From positions 232,724 through 296,723 of the forward strand of contig BCLD01000001.1 in the NCBI GenBank assembly GCA_001600875.1: a stretch of 64,000 nt of DNA, read 5' to 3'. The stretch comes from Solicoccozyma terricola. Lineage: Eukaryota > Basidiomycota > Tremellomycetes > Filobasidiales > Piskurozymaceae. Below are positions 1 to 14,744 of the stretch, one piece after another. The position numbers and the translations under genes were made by a program. The notes beneath the pieces were generated by a model, which saw nothing but the letters and a program-made list of their open reading frames with translations, had not been told where the DNA came from and ran no database searches. The first letter of the stretch is position 1, and every line of letters starts with the position of its first letter.

Positions 1-2456
1 CGGGGGAAGAGCAATCAAAAAGTCCAATCCTTCCCGAACCCTAGTGTTTCGCAGTATTGTGTCAGAATTGCGGAACACACTATGCTAAACCAAAAAGAAA
101 ATCCCCGTCAAGAGGTTTATTGTTCTAGTCTCCGTGGACCCATGTCATAGACAGCTGTTCATATGCATACAGCCTAGTATGTTGGGCAACAACTGAAGAG
201 CAACAAGTTAGCTCGACCCCAGATTACATCGGACATCGAACCAATATTTGTACAAGATGGGCCTTGATTCAGCGTCCGTATGGGCTGAAGTGGACGCACT
301 GGTCTGTAGCCTCCCTATAAACGAAAAATTGCGAAGTGATTCCACACACAACCGCAAGGGTAAAACGAATGTCACGATCCTAGCCCAAAGATTGGGAATT
401 TGGTATTCCTTACTTCTATATAGGATATGAATTCCCCTCGTATCTTTTACACACTCTCTTGACGGTCTCTTGAAGATCTGTGCACGCGGGAACTCGAGGT
501 GGGACTTCGGTAACCCTCAAATTGAGTCAAATAATCTATATGTATGTGGACTACAACCTATATAGGTATTGCCCGGATCTCCTGTTCGTAACAGGGGGAG
601 AGGGAGGGGAGAGGGAGAGGGATGGAGATCACTAGGGTCCTAATTGTCCTCTACGGAGAGATTGAAGAAACGAATGTCAATGCCACACACAAGTTGCAAG
701 AACCATAGCCGGCCAGAGAGGAACGGTAGGGTTAAGACGAACTATCGCTCGTACAGCACTGATTTTGAAGAGAAGGATGTCTATCAGTGCTCAAAGCGTT
801 TGACCTGCATTGACCGTTGAGGAAGATCGTCCACAAAATGGGTACCCTAGATTTTGACTCTCGATCTCGCAATGACGACTTTCCGACTTCTTTTGGCAAT
901 TGCAGGGTGAGAACGACCTTTGATGCTCTCCCCAAAGGTGTACTCCCCACAGACTGAATAGTTTGGGTGTAGACAAATTCCACACAGTTTGAAAGAGGCA
1001 CTGCACTTTGCTGTATCCAGAGACGATATTGTACTGTCCTTGACCCTCGAACTGAAGATTCGGTCCTTTCTGTCCAATCGCCTTCTTATGCCACAAGGGA
1101 AGGGAAGGCGAGAGCCGTCACTGGGTTAATCATATCTGTGGCGCGGACGAGAATGGAGAGATATCTGGGGCAAAACCTTCTGACATGGACATTGAAGGCA
1201 AAAACCAACGCGCCAGGCTAAGAAATTGATTGGGTCGTCGTCCTGTTTCAGCAGGTTCCATCCCTTGAGTGGTGATGTAGCTGGATCCTGAATATAATGG
1301 TATGAGACTGCAACGAGAGTCACCTAACGTTACGCCTGGTCCAGGTAGCACGCGATGATCCCTTTCATAATATTCCTTTTTCTTGCGGCATGTGGCCATG
1401 CCTGATCGGGTTCCCTACCTTGCATATGAGATGCCTTGACATCATCACTGAACCTGGTTCATTGTCGCTATTGACTGCCGGCCAACGGCTCACATCTTTC
1501 CGTGCCATGGTGATGAGTTGAAGCACTCAACAATGAATGTTGTTCATCACGGTCAACAGCCCAGCAACTCTAACACTGCACATTCAAGCCCCGTCCAACA
1601 CCCTTCTACCAAAACCATCTTGGCAAGTCCAATGTGTCTATATGCTGCAGTATCTCTGGAGCTTGCCGTTAACGGCCCCACTGTCCTGCGTTATAACGTG
1701 GATTTGCGGGGAGGGAGTGCGTGCTTACTAGCAATCTGTGCAGCTCCTATTGAAGACGACACCGTGTTTCCTCAGCTCTCCAAAGGTTCACGGTCGGGTC
1801 GTTGTTCATAGCCTAACAGAAATGTAAGGGTGTCATATTCCAAAATGGGATGGGGAAGACAGTTGCTGAGATCCAAACATTGACCCACCACTTTCGGATG
1901 ATCTCACAAAGTTCAAACTGCCAATTGTCATGGGGAGACCCAATATGTTCATTGAAGTGATGACGTGGTTTCCAAGAAGGATATGGACCAGTATTCCATC
2001 TCTGCATTCATCCTGCTGTTGAGGTCCGATCCAAGGGCATATCTTGAGAGCTTTGTGGTATGTTCGTTGGTCACATCCAGACGTGGTGAGAACATGCTGC
2101 CACAGTGCAAGTCAGATGTCAGACATTTTCTTCAACTGATTGTGGTGCCAGCTAGAGCCCCGTTTCAGATCCTAGCCTATCATCCGAATGTAGCAGTGTA
2201 GAACTCGGGCAGCCACTTACTTTGTGTAGACGACTTTGAAGTTCTCCAGGTACGCACCAGGACAGGTACCAGCAGACGTTCGCCACCCGAAAATGTTACT
2301 AACACGTGGAGATCGGGATTGTCCGGGCACACCAAGATTGACATACCGTTTGTAGCAAAATTTGTATCGTCAGTACAACAGCCAGCCCAAGATGTCGTTG
2401 ATGGGTGAGCATGGTGTATGATATGCAGGTGCACTGTGGACTGACAGTGCCAGCGC
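1..2456. other. No closed gene; scattered coding-like scraps
   Basis: No open reading frame longer than about 135 codons and no recognisable domain. A few plus-strand stretches read like protein but cannot be joined convincingly. One around 960-1130 contains the run LKEALHFAVSRDD. One around 1055-1230 contains CGADENGEISGAKPSD. One around 1890-2020 contains KFKLPIVMGRPNMFIEV. One at 2280-2404 contains HTKIDIPFVAKFVSSV. The last could be an upstream exon of the arrestin gene, because a 63-bp intron (2405-2467) would join it in frame. A purine-rich GGGAGA block lies at about 594-625. The rest could be intergenic DNA, a decayed gene or 5' exons whose splice sites I cannot see. Confidence 0.4.
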
Positions 2457-4413
2457 TTGACAGGCAGCTTCGGTGCCGTCACTCCGTTGATCGTGGAGGC
2501 TCCAGACGACAAATTTGCGAACCGCAACCCTCTGAAAAGGATAGCTCCTCCAGGCAGCCACAGATCACACAAGGGATCAGTAGTCATTCATGTCCCTAGC
2601 ATTGTGGTGCTCGTACATCCTCCAGGAGTTGGCGAAGATGACGTGCCACGCGAAGACACTTTACTCGAAGGAAGTTTGGAAATTATTATGAAGGAGACTC
2701 GCGTTGCCAAACGAATCAAGGTCTCGCTCATTGCTACCTGTGTAATGATCCCGAACGGCAAGGATGTCATCGAAAGCCGTCTGTTCGAGCGGACCATCGA
2801 GATTGGAGGTGTAAATGATCCCGAGTCGGAAGGTATCAAGCTGGAGAAAGGGTCGCAAGAGTTTGCTTTTTCTCTCATCATTCCATCGACGATAGCGACC
2901 TACGACAGGCACCCGTTGGCTAGAGTGACGCACGCATTGCACGCTACGGTAGAGGGCATGGCAGTGCCCGAAGGTAGATCATTTAGTCTCTTCTCTGCCA
3001 GTCGGAAAGGAAAGGAACGCAGCGCAAGTCGACCAACAAGTAGAGCGCAGAGCAGACATCCGAGCCGACCGGGAAGTCGAGATCCTTCTCCCACAAGACA
3101 TGGTCGAGGGGACAATTCACCTACACCAGATAGATTGAATGCGGAACTGGCGAATCTGATGTCTCATCCATCTACTCCCCCTCTCATGGACGATGCAAAG
3201 CCCTTGAAAGGATACTTTTCCGCGGCCAAGCTTATAGTCATTGCGGCAAACCCTTTGCCCGCAGGTGGACCTACTTTGCCGACCCTGTCATTCCGGAAGG
3301 AAGGTCACTTGGCTGGGGTAGGAAACTGGAAGCTGTCCCTTCAAAGCGATGCAGTGAGTGGACAGAGCTTTTTTTGGCGTTGCGGTGCGATGCTGAATAT
3401 ATCGTCCTTTCCAGCTTTCAGTCGGCGGCTACATCCGGCTAGCTGTCCTTTTCATGAACCCCTCTCCTAAATGCACCATCTTCGCCATCCGTCTCCTCCT
3501 CGCCCAGAAGTACGCCCTCAAAACCGTCGACGATCCTGGGGTACCGCCTGTATTCTGTCCGCAACGCAATTTCCTCGTATCCCTTGATGGAGTGGTGCCG
3601 GAAGAGAAGAGACCAGGGCCGAATGCTCCCGCGCTGCGCAAAGGGAAGGCTGTAGGTTTGAAAACGGGAGTGGACCATGTGAATTGGGTGACGGAGGATT
3701 TGAAGATCAAGGGTGCATTAAAGCGCTTGCCGGATGACACCAAGTTGAGACCCTCGACCGTTACAGGGTGGGTTAGACTTTGCTCTTTCGGAGGTGGTGG
3801 AGGCGACTTTGCTAATCCTGTCTTGCTCTACCAGAACCGACACCCCCGTCCGAGTCAGCCATGAATTTATGCTGCATGTATTCTTCTCCGTGGAGGGGCA
3901 GTGCGACAAAGGTGGAGCCATGGACTCAGTGTTTGAGCCTGGAGAGTTGCGGGCGATGACGGTGATAATACCCACGGAGATTCCATCGGTGAGCATGATG
4001 GGGTTCGCGGGAGACGCGGAGAAGGTACGTACTCTCACATTGCTGACCTGCGTTGTCTCCTCCAGTGTGTTCTGACTTTCGACAGACTCGCCTTACCGGA
4101 ATGTGAGAGCTCGGGCATGCATCCAAGCTCCGTCCATATCTCACGCTGACGGATGATGACCGCTCGACCACCTTGCACAGACTCTGAATTCGCAGAACCC
4201 TCTTCGAAACCCACCGCGATCTGCGCATGCGGCTACACCCTGGAAGAGTTAGCTCGTCGGGAGTTGACCGAGCTTGGAGCTGCTGGCGAGGATAACGATG
4301 AGATTGATCGGATAGACGTGGATTCGCTGACTGCGGACGGAAGGGGAAGAAGTCGAGGGAGGGAACCAGGGCAACGGAAAGCCGAGTTTGTTCATATAGA
4401 TGGGGACCAGTGA
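2457..4413 (+). CDS. Arrestin-like domain protein
   Basis: Probable alpha-arrestin-fold trafficking adaptor; fungal members recruit ubiquitin ligases to membrane cargo, but the cargo here is unknown. The N-terminal beta-sandwich is recognisable from the pattern HPPGVGEDDVPREDTLLEGSLEI through KGSQEFAFSLIIPS. A Ser/Arg/Pro-rich insert (about 3010-3170) follows, and then the C-terminal half (GNWKLSLQSDA / VGGYIRLAVLF / TDTPVRVSHEFMLHVFFSVEG). The tail carries the conserved TAICACGYTLEEL. I place introns at 3354-3414, 3768-3834, 4025-4065 and 4103-4180; all keep frame. The 4025-4065 intron is very short. Position 2457 is only where the open frame begins (a TTG, not an ATG). The true start lies upstream, possibly through an exon at 2280-2404. 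C-terminal exons are firm, the 5' end is not. Confidence 0.72.
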
Positions 4414-4734
4414 ATGGAGGGAGGGAGGGCGGGCAGTGTATGTACGGATCAATGCAGCACAAAATATGAGAGAGAAATCATGCAACCAGGCATTGATTAA
4501 GAGAAAAAAAAAGCTACACAGACAAGATGCAGGTTCCAAGAGGAAAAACGGAGAGTTGAAAGGGGAAAAACGAGCCGCGGGGATACCCAAGATGAAAGGT
4601 GAGGGAAGGAAAATGCAAAAGATCGTTTCTTGTAAGGAAAAAAAAGGGGGTCTCAGACCAGGTAGGTGGTGGAGAGGTCAAAAATCCGTTAGAAAAGGAG
4701 GAGAGAGTGTCGTGATTCGATTTCAGAACACGGA
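4414..4734. other. Intergenic, convergent 3' ends
   Basis: Space between the converging 3' ends of the arrestin-like and fasciclin genes. It is A/G-rich with short A runs (4503-4511, 4639-4646). An open frame crosses it on the plus strand, but the composition is purine-biased and nothing resembles a domain. Confidence 0.5.
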
Positions 4735-5560
4735 TCAAAGCATTGTGATTCCAGCGACGATGGAAACAACACCCGCGACCGAAGCGAAGCTGAGAGATCC
4801 GCCGATTCGAGGGAGAGCAGCAGATGTAGGTCCTGTAGTGCTGTTACTCGCCAACACATTTGCCGAGATGATACCGTCGACGATCTACCACAATTGAAAA
4901 CAATTATCAGCCTTTCCATCGCTTAGTTCCTTGCGTTTGCGTGCTCCCAGACTCACATGCATGACGCCACCACCATCAAGCAAGATATCACTCCTGATGA
5001 TTTTTGCCGAGTTTGTGCTTCCACCACTACCTACGATGAAAGATCCGCTTGAATTGGTTACTAGAACGACTGTGGCTCCAGATGCCATTGAGAGGGATCC
5101 GATGGTAGCGAATGAGGTAGAGTAGACAGTCTCCTTTGTGGTGTACTGTTAAAGACGGAGGGGAGTTTTCAGAGTTACGTTTCAGTGTTGGTTTGGTCAT
5201 GAAAGGTTCATGAAAGGGTCATAAAAAGGGCCCCGTCCAGACCATCTGACGGCGAAAAAGAAAATGTCGAAAACACTCACGAGACCATTCAAAACATTTG
5301 TCCAAGCTGAAGTTGAAGAACTCGACAAACTACCAGAGAACGCTTTATCATACGGAGCGAAGATAGTAAGTCCTTTAGCACCAACAGAAGATGTAGCGTT
5401 AACTACTGTTGAATTTCCAATTGGTAATGCGATGAGAACGTTGAGTGTTGATGTTCGAGTGAGAGCTGATGAGTAGAGTTTGAGTGAGGAGTTGGAGGAA
5501 GATGTTGAGAGCGCGGAGAGGGTAGAAGAGAGGGATTGAGGTGGGTTGATGACCTGGAGG

Positions 5561-5638
<78 letters not shown>

Positions 5639-6289
5639 CGGGGCGGGCTTTAGTGACCTAACATCCTAGAATCACCACTCCAATCAACGCATCGAATAAC
5701 TCACTGTATCAACCTCGTACAACTTTAACCCACCAAGGGTTGAAGCTTGATTTCCAAGACTGATTCCACCAGTATTCACACTTGCATTCCCAGTAGCCAT
5801 CAAAACATTCCCACTTTTATCCAAAACGATTTTTTCCTCCTCCCCACCATCATTCGATTCATTCTCCAAATACGTAGAAAACAAAACATGTTGTTGAGAA
5901 TCCCCACCACCATTTGTTAATTCAGATGATAACGAACTCCCATTCGTTGATAACAAATGATATGAAACTAGATCATATAACGCAGATCCAGTTAAAACAG
6001 ATGGATCAATACCCGCTTTAACAAACGCCGCATTTGTAGGAACCAATAAATATTCCGTTCCTTTCAACGTAGCGATTGATAACGCATCTAAAACTTCATA
6101 TCCAGCTTGAGTTTCTGATGTAGCTGCGATAGCTGCTTCGAATTTAGTGTATCCGCCTTTATTGAGTACGGTGAGGAGAGCGTTTACGTAGTCACCGAGG
6201 GAATCATCACAGTCGACTTGAAGTGGGGTTTGTTGGGCGGTGATGAAGGAGAAGAGGGAAAGGAAAGGGATGAGAGTGCGGAAGAGCAT
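4735..6289 (-). CDS. Secreted GPI-type fasciclin (FAS1) domain protein
   Basis: Extracellular or cell-wall protein with two FAS1 adhesion domains. The start at 6289 gives a clean signal peptide (MLFRTLIPFLSLFSFITAQ). FAS1-1 contains YLLVPTNAAF and LYDLVSYHLL and ends in the canonical LYEVDT/VINPPQ. FAS1-2 contains LTIFAPYDKAF and ends with SDILLDGGGVMHV/IVDGII. The C terminus is a Ser/Thr spacer plus a hydrophobic tail ending AGITML, as expected for GPI attachment. Introns by frame: 5554-5704, 5146-5280 and 4885-4956. The first contains a 75-base homopolymer (C on the coding strand) just before its acceptor, serving as an extreme polypyrimidine tract. A longer in-frame start at 6379 would add a poly-His leader from a GTG repeat; I reject it because it buries the signal peptide. 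Confidence 0.85.
5564..5638. repeat. 75-base poly-G (poly-C on gene strand)
   Basis: Uninterrupted G from 5564 to 5638, flanked by GGA on the left and CGGGGCGGGC on the right. It lies in the first intron of the minus-strand fasciclin gene, a few bases from the CAG acceptor, so in the transcript it reads as a C tract. Its true length in the genome is doubtful because homopolymers of this size are poorly sequenced. Confidence 0.9.
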
Positions 6290-7969
6290 TGTTGAGGGAG
6301 TGAAAGGGAAAGGGGGGGGGGGGGAGTTGTAGGTTGATGGGTTGTCCGTGTGGTGGTGGTGGTGGTGGTGGTGGGTCAAGAAAAGTCGAAGGTGGTCCTT
6401 TCGTTTTCCAAAATAGGAGAATTATGTATCGATTTCTTCCTCGAGATAAAACGAGCGTGTGTTGTTGTAGTAGTAGTGTTGGTGTTGGTTGGTTGGTTGG
6501 TTGGTTGGTTGAGATTAATCAGGGGAGGGGGGGGGGATAGGATCAAGTCAAAGTAGTACCCTTTAGCGATGGAGCTTTCAATACTATGACCGTGACAATG
6601 GAAGACCGGGCGGGGGTTTGGTTTGAAGTGTGAGAGTGTAAGGAAAGTGATAGATGGTCAAACGAGTGTGAGGGGGTGCGGTGCGTTGATTGATTGATAC
6701 CAGATGTAAAATGTGTCGAAATAAAAAGTTGTAGTGGTCGACGAGAGAGAGTAATCGGTTGATGAACAAATCCCGGGAAGAAATGGGAATAGGAAAGGAA
6801 ACAGATAAAAGTGGCAAAAGTATCAGTGAAAAGGATAAAGGAAGGGGGGGGGGGGGGCTGGGCGCGGCGGGGAATGAAGAATAAAAGAAATAAAGGAAAG
6901 GGAGGGTTTCTCGTTTCGTGTGGTTCGATGCAGCACAACGAGGCAGGGATAGGGGTTTCAAGTCCGCCGACTCTGTTTACCCCTTGATCCACCGTGTGGG
7001 TGGGTGTGTTTGATCACCGTCTCTCCGTCTCTCCTCTCATGATATTCCATGCCATTCGATCCATTCCATCCCATTGTTCCTCATCCTCAACAACCAAACT
7101 CACATTTCCCAAAAATCAGCACGAACCTCTCTTTGTATATCCGGATTTATTTGTTCTTTTGTTGTGGTGGTGGTGGTGGTGGTGGTTGTTGTATGTTTGG
7201 TTTTATGTTGATCTGCCTTGTTCGAAATGAATGTCGTGTTGGGTCGTTTTACCCGTCGTTGTGAGTCTTTGATGGTGATGATGGTTGATGGAGTTGATGA
7301 TGATGGACGACGACGAGGAAGAGGGGCAACTACTCTGTATACTACCCTCCCCCCGGTACCCTACGCACACAAAGGGCTCATCACAAATATTTGTTTGGAC
7401 TTGGACTATCCCGCTGCCAAGCATTGAATGGGAGGATGGGTGGGTGGGAAGGAAGGAAGGGGGTGAATGTCTCTGATATCCTCTGTCCTCTGTCCTCCTC
7501 TCTCCTCCCCCTCCCCCCCTCCCACCCCCCCCTCCCCGACGCCACCGTCCCATCCGACGCGTCAACTCTGCTTTGTTGTTGTTTCGCCTGGCGAAAAGTA
7601 AACAATCCCGGGGGGACGAGGGGACTGGTTTCATGTGCTACCTTACCCCACCCACTCCCCGTGTCTTTTGAAACTCTACGTAGGATCAAACACCCAACAC
7701 CGCACGGCATACTTGGTAATGCACACCGGCTCCAGGAGGGCCAAATATCTGTAGAGATCTAGATTTACATCCCCATATTAAATATCAACCACGGGCGTTT
7801 CTCCTTTCATTTGGAAGGTTGCGAGGTTGGGAGGTTGGGGGTGTCGTACGGGGTTATCCATTCATCCATCCATCCATCCATTCCCACTCTCGTCGATATT
7901 CATACAATGCAAATCGAAATATCATTGGAGTCTATCTCCCTTCTGTACCAACATTGAAATCGAAACAAC
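6290..7969. other. Low-complexity intergenic region
   Basis: A 1.7-kb spacer between divergent genes, so it should contain both promoters. It is made of simple repeats: (GGT)n at about 6351-6373, GGTT repeats at 6487-6510, G runs at 6313-6324, 6532-6538 and 6845-6857, (GGT)n at 7164-7185, C-rich tracts at 7506-7537, and (CCAT)n at 7858-7880. The open frames here translate into poly-His, poly-Gly, poly-Pro or Trp/Val runs and I do not count them as genes. Confidence 0.6.
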
Positions 7970-9476
7970 ATGGGCGGGGGATCCAATCGGGAATTCAAAT
8001 CACCAACCCAACCTCAACAACCCCATAAAATAGCCGCCTTCCTTTTACCTAGTGCCTTTTTATTCAACAAATGTGGTGATAATACTTGGAAATATGTATT
8101 AAAAGTTCATTTGATTCGGTGATTGATAATATGAACCCAAGGCGACGGCGATTAAAGATTGATGATGATGGTGGAGGTGATGATGGTTGAGATGTTATGG
8201 GTTTTCCAAAATCACTCAAGGGATTTTCCTAGAGATGAGGAATTACGGTTTTTTGAATATGAAAAGGGTGAAGGAGAAAACAAATGATACTACGGAACGA
8301 GAAGAGAAGACGAAAAGAGGTTGCAAAATGGTGGTTATTAGCATTTAAATTCCACTTTATCGCTGATATTCCTTCCTTCCCCCCCCCCCCCCAAGATAAC
8401 GCGAATATCGGAAATATCCAAAGGACCAGCAAATAAAAAGAGGAAAGATCGATTAGGTGCCTCCGATTCTGGATTATTTTCTCGAAAGTACAGTTTTATT
8501 GATTCTGCACGATCGAGCGTCATGCAGGTAGGTTGGATTCAGAGTGGTCGTGGTCGTGGTCGTGGTTGGGGAGGTGAGAAGGGGGGGGGGGGGGGGGATT
8601 TGAGGGGGGCCAGTACATCACCCCCACACCACGGACCGACGATAACATAGCTAACCGTGCCTCACACAAACCGCACAGACATCGTTCTACATCAATCTCG
8701 CTATAAGAGATCGGTGGAGTTTTGTGTCGTTATTGGAGAATGGGTACGAATCTTGTATCGGTGCATGTATTGTACCTGTTAGTAGGACCTGATGTAAGTG
8801 ATGGAACTCGAATTCCCCCCGGGTGGCAGGGGGTTCGGGGGCAGGGGGGACGGCGTGAACTCTTGGTTCTAAAGCATTCCTTTTTCTTTTCTTTTTCAAC
8901 CGGTTTTGGGCAGATCTACGAAACTCATTTATGGAGAGGATTATATGGGGATGATGTTTCAACCCTTCATCTGGGTTTTTTTTTTTTACTACGAGATGAT
9001 CTTCATCGAGCTTTCGATCGATTCGAATGGTCCATGTCCATTTATTGCTGTGATGGGAGTGGTTTTCTTTTCAAACGCATACCCTTCTGAAGAAGAGAGG
9101 AGGAGGAGGAGGAGGAGGAAGGAAGCACTACGCTAATTGAGCCCCCAACCAATCATCTTCTCTCTCTCTCTCTTTCTCTCCCTCTCTCTCTCCCTCCCTC
9201 CCTCTCTCTCTCTCCAGGATTGATTCCTCTACATCCACATCTTTTACACTTCGTCAGATAGTACATGCAATACCACGGGAAAAAACAATAGATCCATCCA
9301 AGCTGATAACTCGACCTTCCCCCCCGGACAAGATTTACCCGGACCCCAGTCTATTGAAATGGCATCATAGGAAATGCGTTCAAGCCAGGGTTAGGGGTTA
9401 TGCATATGGTATAGCTGTTAATGCGCAGGGACGTCACATCCTTCCTTGGATCATTATTCGTCTCATTTCTTCATGA
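7970..9476 (+). CDS. HNH-type (HNH_2 family) domain protein
   Basis: Resembles the lineage-expanded fungal proteins with a C-terminal HNH_2 nuclease-like fold; cellular role unknown. Order of recognisable blocks: LGASDSGLFSRKYSF, RDRWSFVSLLENGYESC, ACIVPVSR, YETHLWRGLYGDD, RDDLHRAFDRFEW, and the late block LKWHHRKCVQARVRGYA. The family normally has His before the VP of the AH-I-x-P block; here that residue is Cys (ACIVP), so activity is doubtful, while RDDLH retains its His. The proposed start at 7970 gives a Gln/Pro-rich leader. Introns near 8119-8157, 8271-8421 (ends past a 14-C tract) and about 8528-8680 (contains 17 G) are consistent with frame, but the joins around 8790-8910 and 9060-9210 are uncertain. 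The family call is fair; exon boundaries are tentative. Confidence 0.5.
9130..9217. repeat. CT-rich tract preceding a splice acceptor
   Basis: Nearly pure C/T stretch (TCTCTC with CCCT and TTT breaks, about 9160-9215) ending in CTCCAG. It reads as an unusually long polypyrimidine tract before the last exon of the HNH-family gene. Confidence 0.5.
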
Positions 9477-9989
9477 CCTCGTGAGCTCGTCCGGCGATCA
9501 TATTGAATCGAACAGCCGGAATAGAATGGGTGACGCGGGGTCGTACGTCCCTGAGAGGAGGAGTTCGCTGGTGAGCTTTTATCTCAATTGTATCGGTGAA
9601 AACAAGTCGTCTCTATTGGAGCGAACTGAGTAACCCCTTTTTTTTTCCTAGGCGAGCATGTTTTCTTGCCAAGGCGACTTGGAAGAAACTGCACTACCCC
9701 TTGTACAATGAAAGGGATTTCTATCCGATTATTACATAGGTTCCAAGCTTGGAAAGACGAGCTGACGGATTGAAGCTGGCTGGGTCATTGATTCCCCGTC
9801 GACCACGCCACTCAATCCGGTTTGTGGAGCCCCGCCACCTCCTTCGTTCATCGGAAATCGAACGAACGTCAGTGCAAGCTACAGCTGCAGAAAGAACATG
9901 TCTCGTGGAGCATACCCCAGACTCCTCACATGCGACTGACTCGACCACGTTTCCACCTCCCACATCCACCTCAACCCTCTCCACCCGCC
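9477..9989. other. Intergenic, upstream of SelO
   Basis: Separates the HNH-family stop from the SelO start and should hold the SelO promoter. An open frame runs through its right half into SelO, with in-frame Met codons at 9822 and 9930. No other coding signal is seen. Confidence 0.5.
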
Positions 9990-12660
<2,671 letters not shown>

Positions 12661-12742
12661 GAATCATGCTCATAATGTAGTAGATCATCTGCATAAGTAT
12701 ACGCATATCGATCTATGGGTACAAATACGACGACGAATCCGC

Positions 12743-14744
12743 TCAAGCCTTGATCTTGAGCTGACCCAAGAACGCGGACTTCTCCTCCTTGGTCTGGAAC
12801 TTTCCGTGACCGAACTTGGAAGAAGTATCGATGAACTTGAGCTGAACGTTCTCGACGTGGGCTGAGAGGAGGTTGGCAGAGTCAGCATGGCAAGATGAGA
12901 TTTCCCGGAAACAACCACGCGAAACACTCACTTCGGCTGGAGTGAACACGGAGAGCCTTCCTGAGGGTGATAACCCTCTTCCTGGTACCGGCAACACCAC
13001 CCTTGATCATGACGAAGTCGTTCTTGACGACACCGTAATGAGGCCATCCACCGAGAGGGTTGATGGTCTTCTTGGTGATGTCAGCCTCAGTGGAACCGGA
13101 TGACTCATCGGTACCGTTGGAGATTCGGTAGATCTTCTTGTTCATCTCGGTACGGTGATGGTAACCATCTTGACCAGATCGAGCAACTGAGAACATGACC
13201 TTGGATGGATGCCAAGCTCCGATACACTGGGATAAAGGACAAAAAGTCAGAAAGCAGTTTCATATTCGCCCCAGGTTCTCCGACTCTCGAGTCTACTCAC
13301 AGCGACCTTTCGGAGACCTCTGTGGGTCTTCCTTGGCAACTTGGTGGTACCCCAACGTGCGGTAACACCCTCGTAACCGTGACCCCTGGTGACAGCGATG
13401 ACATCGATGACCTCGTTGGTCTCGAAAACAGAGTTGATGTCGACAGTCTTCTCGAAGTGAGACTTTGCGAATTCAACCTTGTCAGCGACGGTACCACCGT
13501 TGACCTGGATCTCCATAAGATGAGCCTTCTTTTGTTGAAGACCAGTCTTTCGGACCTGGGTGTGGGCGAGAACTCGGACGATGGTGCAGTACTTGCGGAT
13601 TCGCTCGAGTTCACGGGCGACAGCCTGACCAGAAGACTCGGAGTGCTTCTTGGCGTACTTGGTGAAAGCCTTCTTCTTTGATCGGTACCAGTTCCTAATA
13701 AACAAGAGCAGAGCATCAGTTTTTCAGTTCCCCAACCACATCCACAGTCCTCTCCCACGACTCACTTGTAGAACCTCCTCTTGACCTCATCGCTCAAGTG
13801 CTCAGCCCAAACGGTGGTCAAAGACCTCAGACCACGTGGAGTCTCAACGTAACCAACAACACCGACAACGACCATTGGTGGGGTCTCGACGATGGTGACG
13901 GCCTCAACAACTTCACGCTTGTGCATCTCTGCAGAAGAGGAAAGGCAGAAAGAAAATGGCATTAGTTGAGAGAAACAAGGAAAAAGGTGCAAGAGTGGTA
14001 CGCACTGGATCCTGGACGGTCCAAGTCACGGACGACGTGGGTCATACCAGCCTTGTAACCCAACATGGCAGTGAGGTGGACAGGCTTGGATGGGTCATCC
14101 TAGAAAGGTTGGAAGAGCAGGAACCATCGTTAGATTCACGCTCCTCCGTACTACGACGACGTGGGAAGACTCACCTTGGGGAAGGACTTTACCTTCCCGC
14201 GGTGACGGGCGGCTCGCTTCCTTGGCAAGCTAGAGGATTGAGACAGAATAGGGATTGTAATGTCAGTGAAAATTTCAGGCTTAAACAGTCTAGGACGTCG
14301 AACAAGGGTTGAATTTTTTCCAAAGCAGCGGTGCGACCCTTTCGTAGCGTCTGCAGTTCCATCCGTGCAGTTCGACGACCAAGGTGAACAAGCAGAGTTC
14401 TTTTCCAGACCCGTACGTTGACTGCCCTATGCCTTGTCCTTTTTTTTTCCTCCGCAAACGATGTCCACATGTCGCTCTTTCGAACTCCTGACTCGCTTCC
14501 TCGACCTCTTCTTCCCCAACACCACCACAACGTTCAATCCCCGAACTAATACGCACAATCCAAGGGAACCGTGACGAGGAGCTTCAAACTGATTGCACAA
14601 ACAAAAGAACAGAAGTCAGCGTTGGTTGTTCTACTCCACAAATTCTCCAGCGGCGGTCGACATCAAGCACGGCTTAATGCACGGTCTGGACGTCTACCAC
14701 CTCTATCCACACAACAGACAAACACCCACCTTCCTGTGAGACAT
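12743..14744 (-). CDS. RPL3: 60S ribosomal protein L3 (uL3)
   Basis: Core large-subunit protein that reaches the peptidyl-transferase centre. It reads [70 protein letters not shown]-type helix, [51 protein letters not shown] and [18 protein letters not shown], ending [11 protein letters not shown]. Exons by frame: 14730-14744 (five codons), 14557-14588, 14175-14229, 14006-14100, 13766-13928, 13301-13694, about 12930-13226, and a last exon to 12743. A 15-base first exon followed by a 32-base exon is a typical fungal ribosomal-gene layout. The introns at 14230-14556 (327 bp) and 14589-14729 are the longest of the gene; I found no convincing snoRNA boxes in them. Confidence 0.95.

Noticed and set aside
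4400..4897. 165-codon plus-strand frame after the arrestin gene
   Set aside because: Lys/Arg/Gly-rich text from purine bias that overlaps the FAS1 3' exon on the other strand.
6287..6379. Poly-His N-terminal extension of the fasciclin protein
   Set aside because: Comes from a GTG/GGT simple repeat upstream of the signal peptide start; the ATG at 6289 gives a proper secretion signal.
9060..9136. Poly-Arg C terminus of the HNH-family protein in the alternative frame
   Set aside because: Arises from a GGA repeat in the other frame; the frame with RDDLHRAFD carries the family motif.
14230..14729. Intronic snoRNA in RPL3
   Set aside because: Looked for C (RUGAUGA) and D (CUGA) boxes with terminal stems; only imperfect matches such as TTGATGT were seen.
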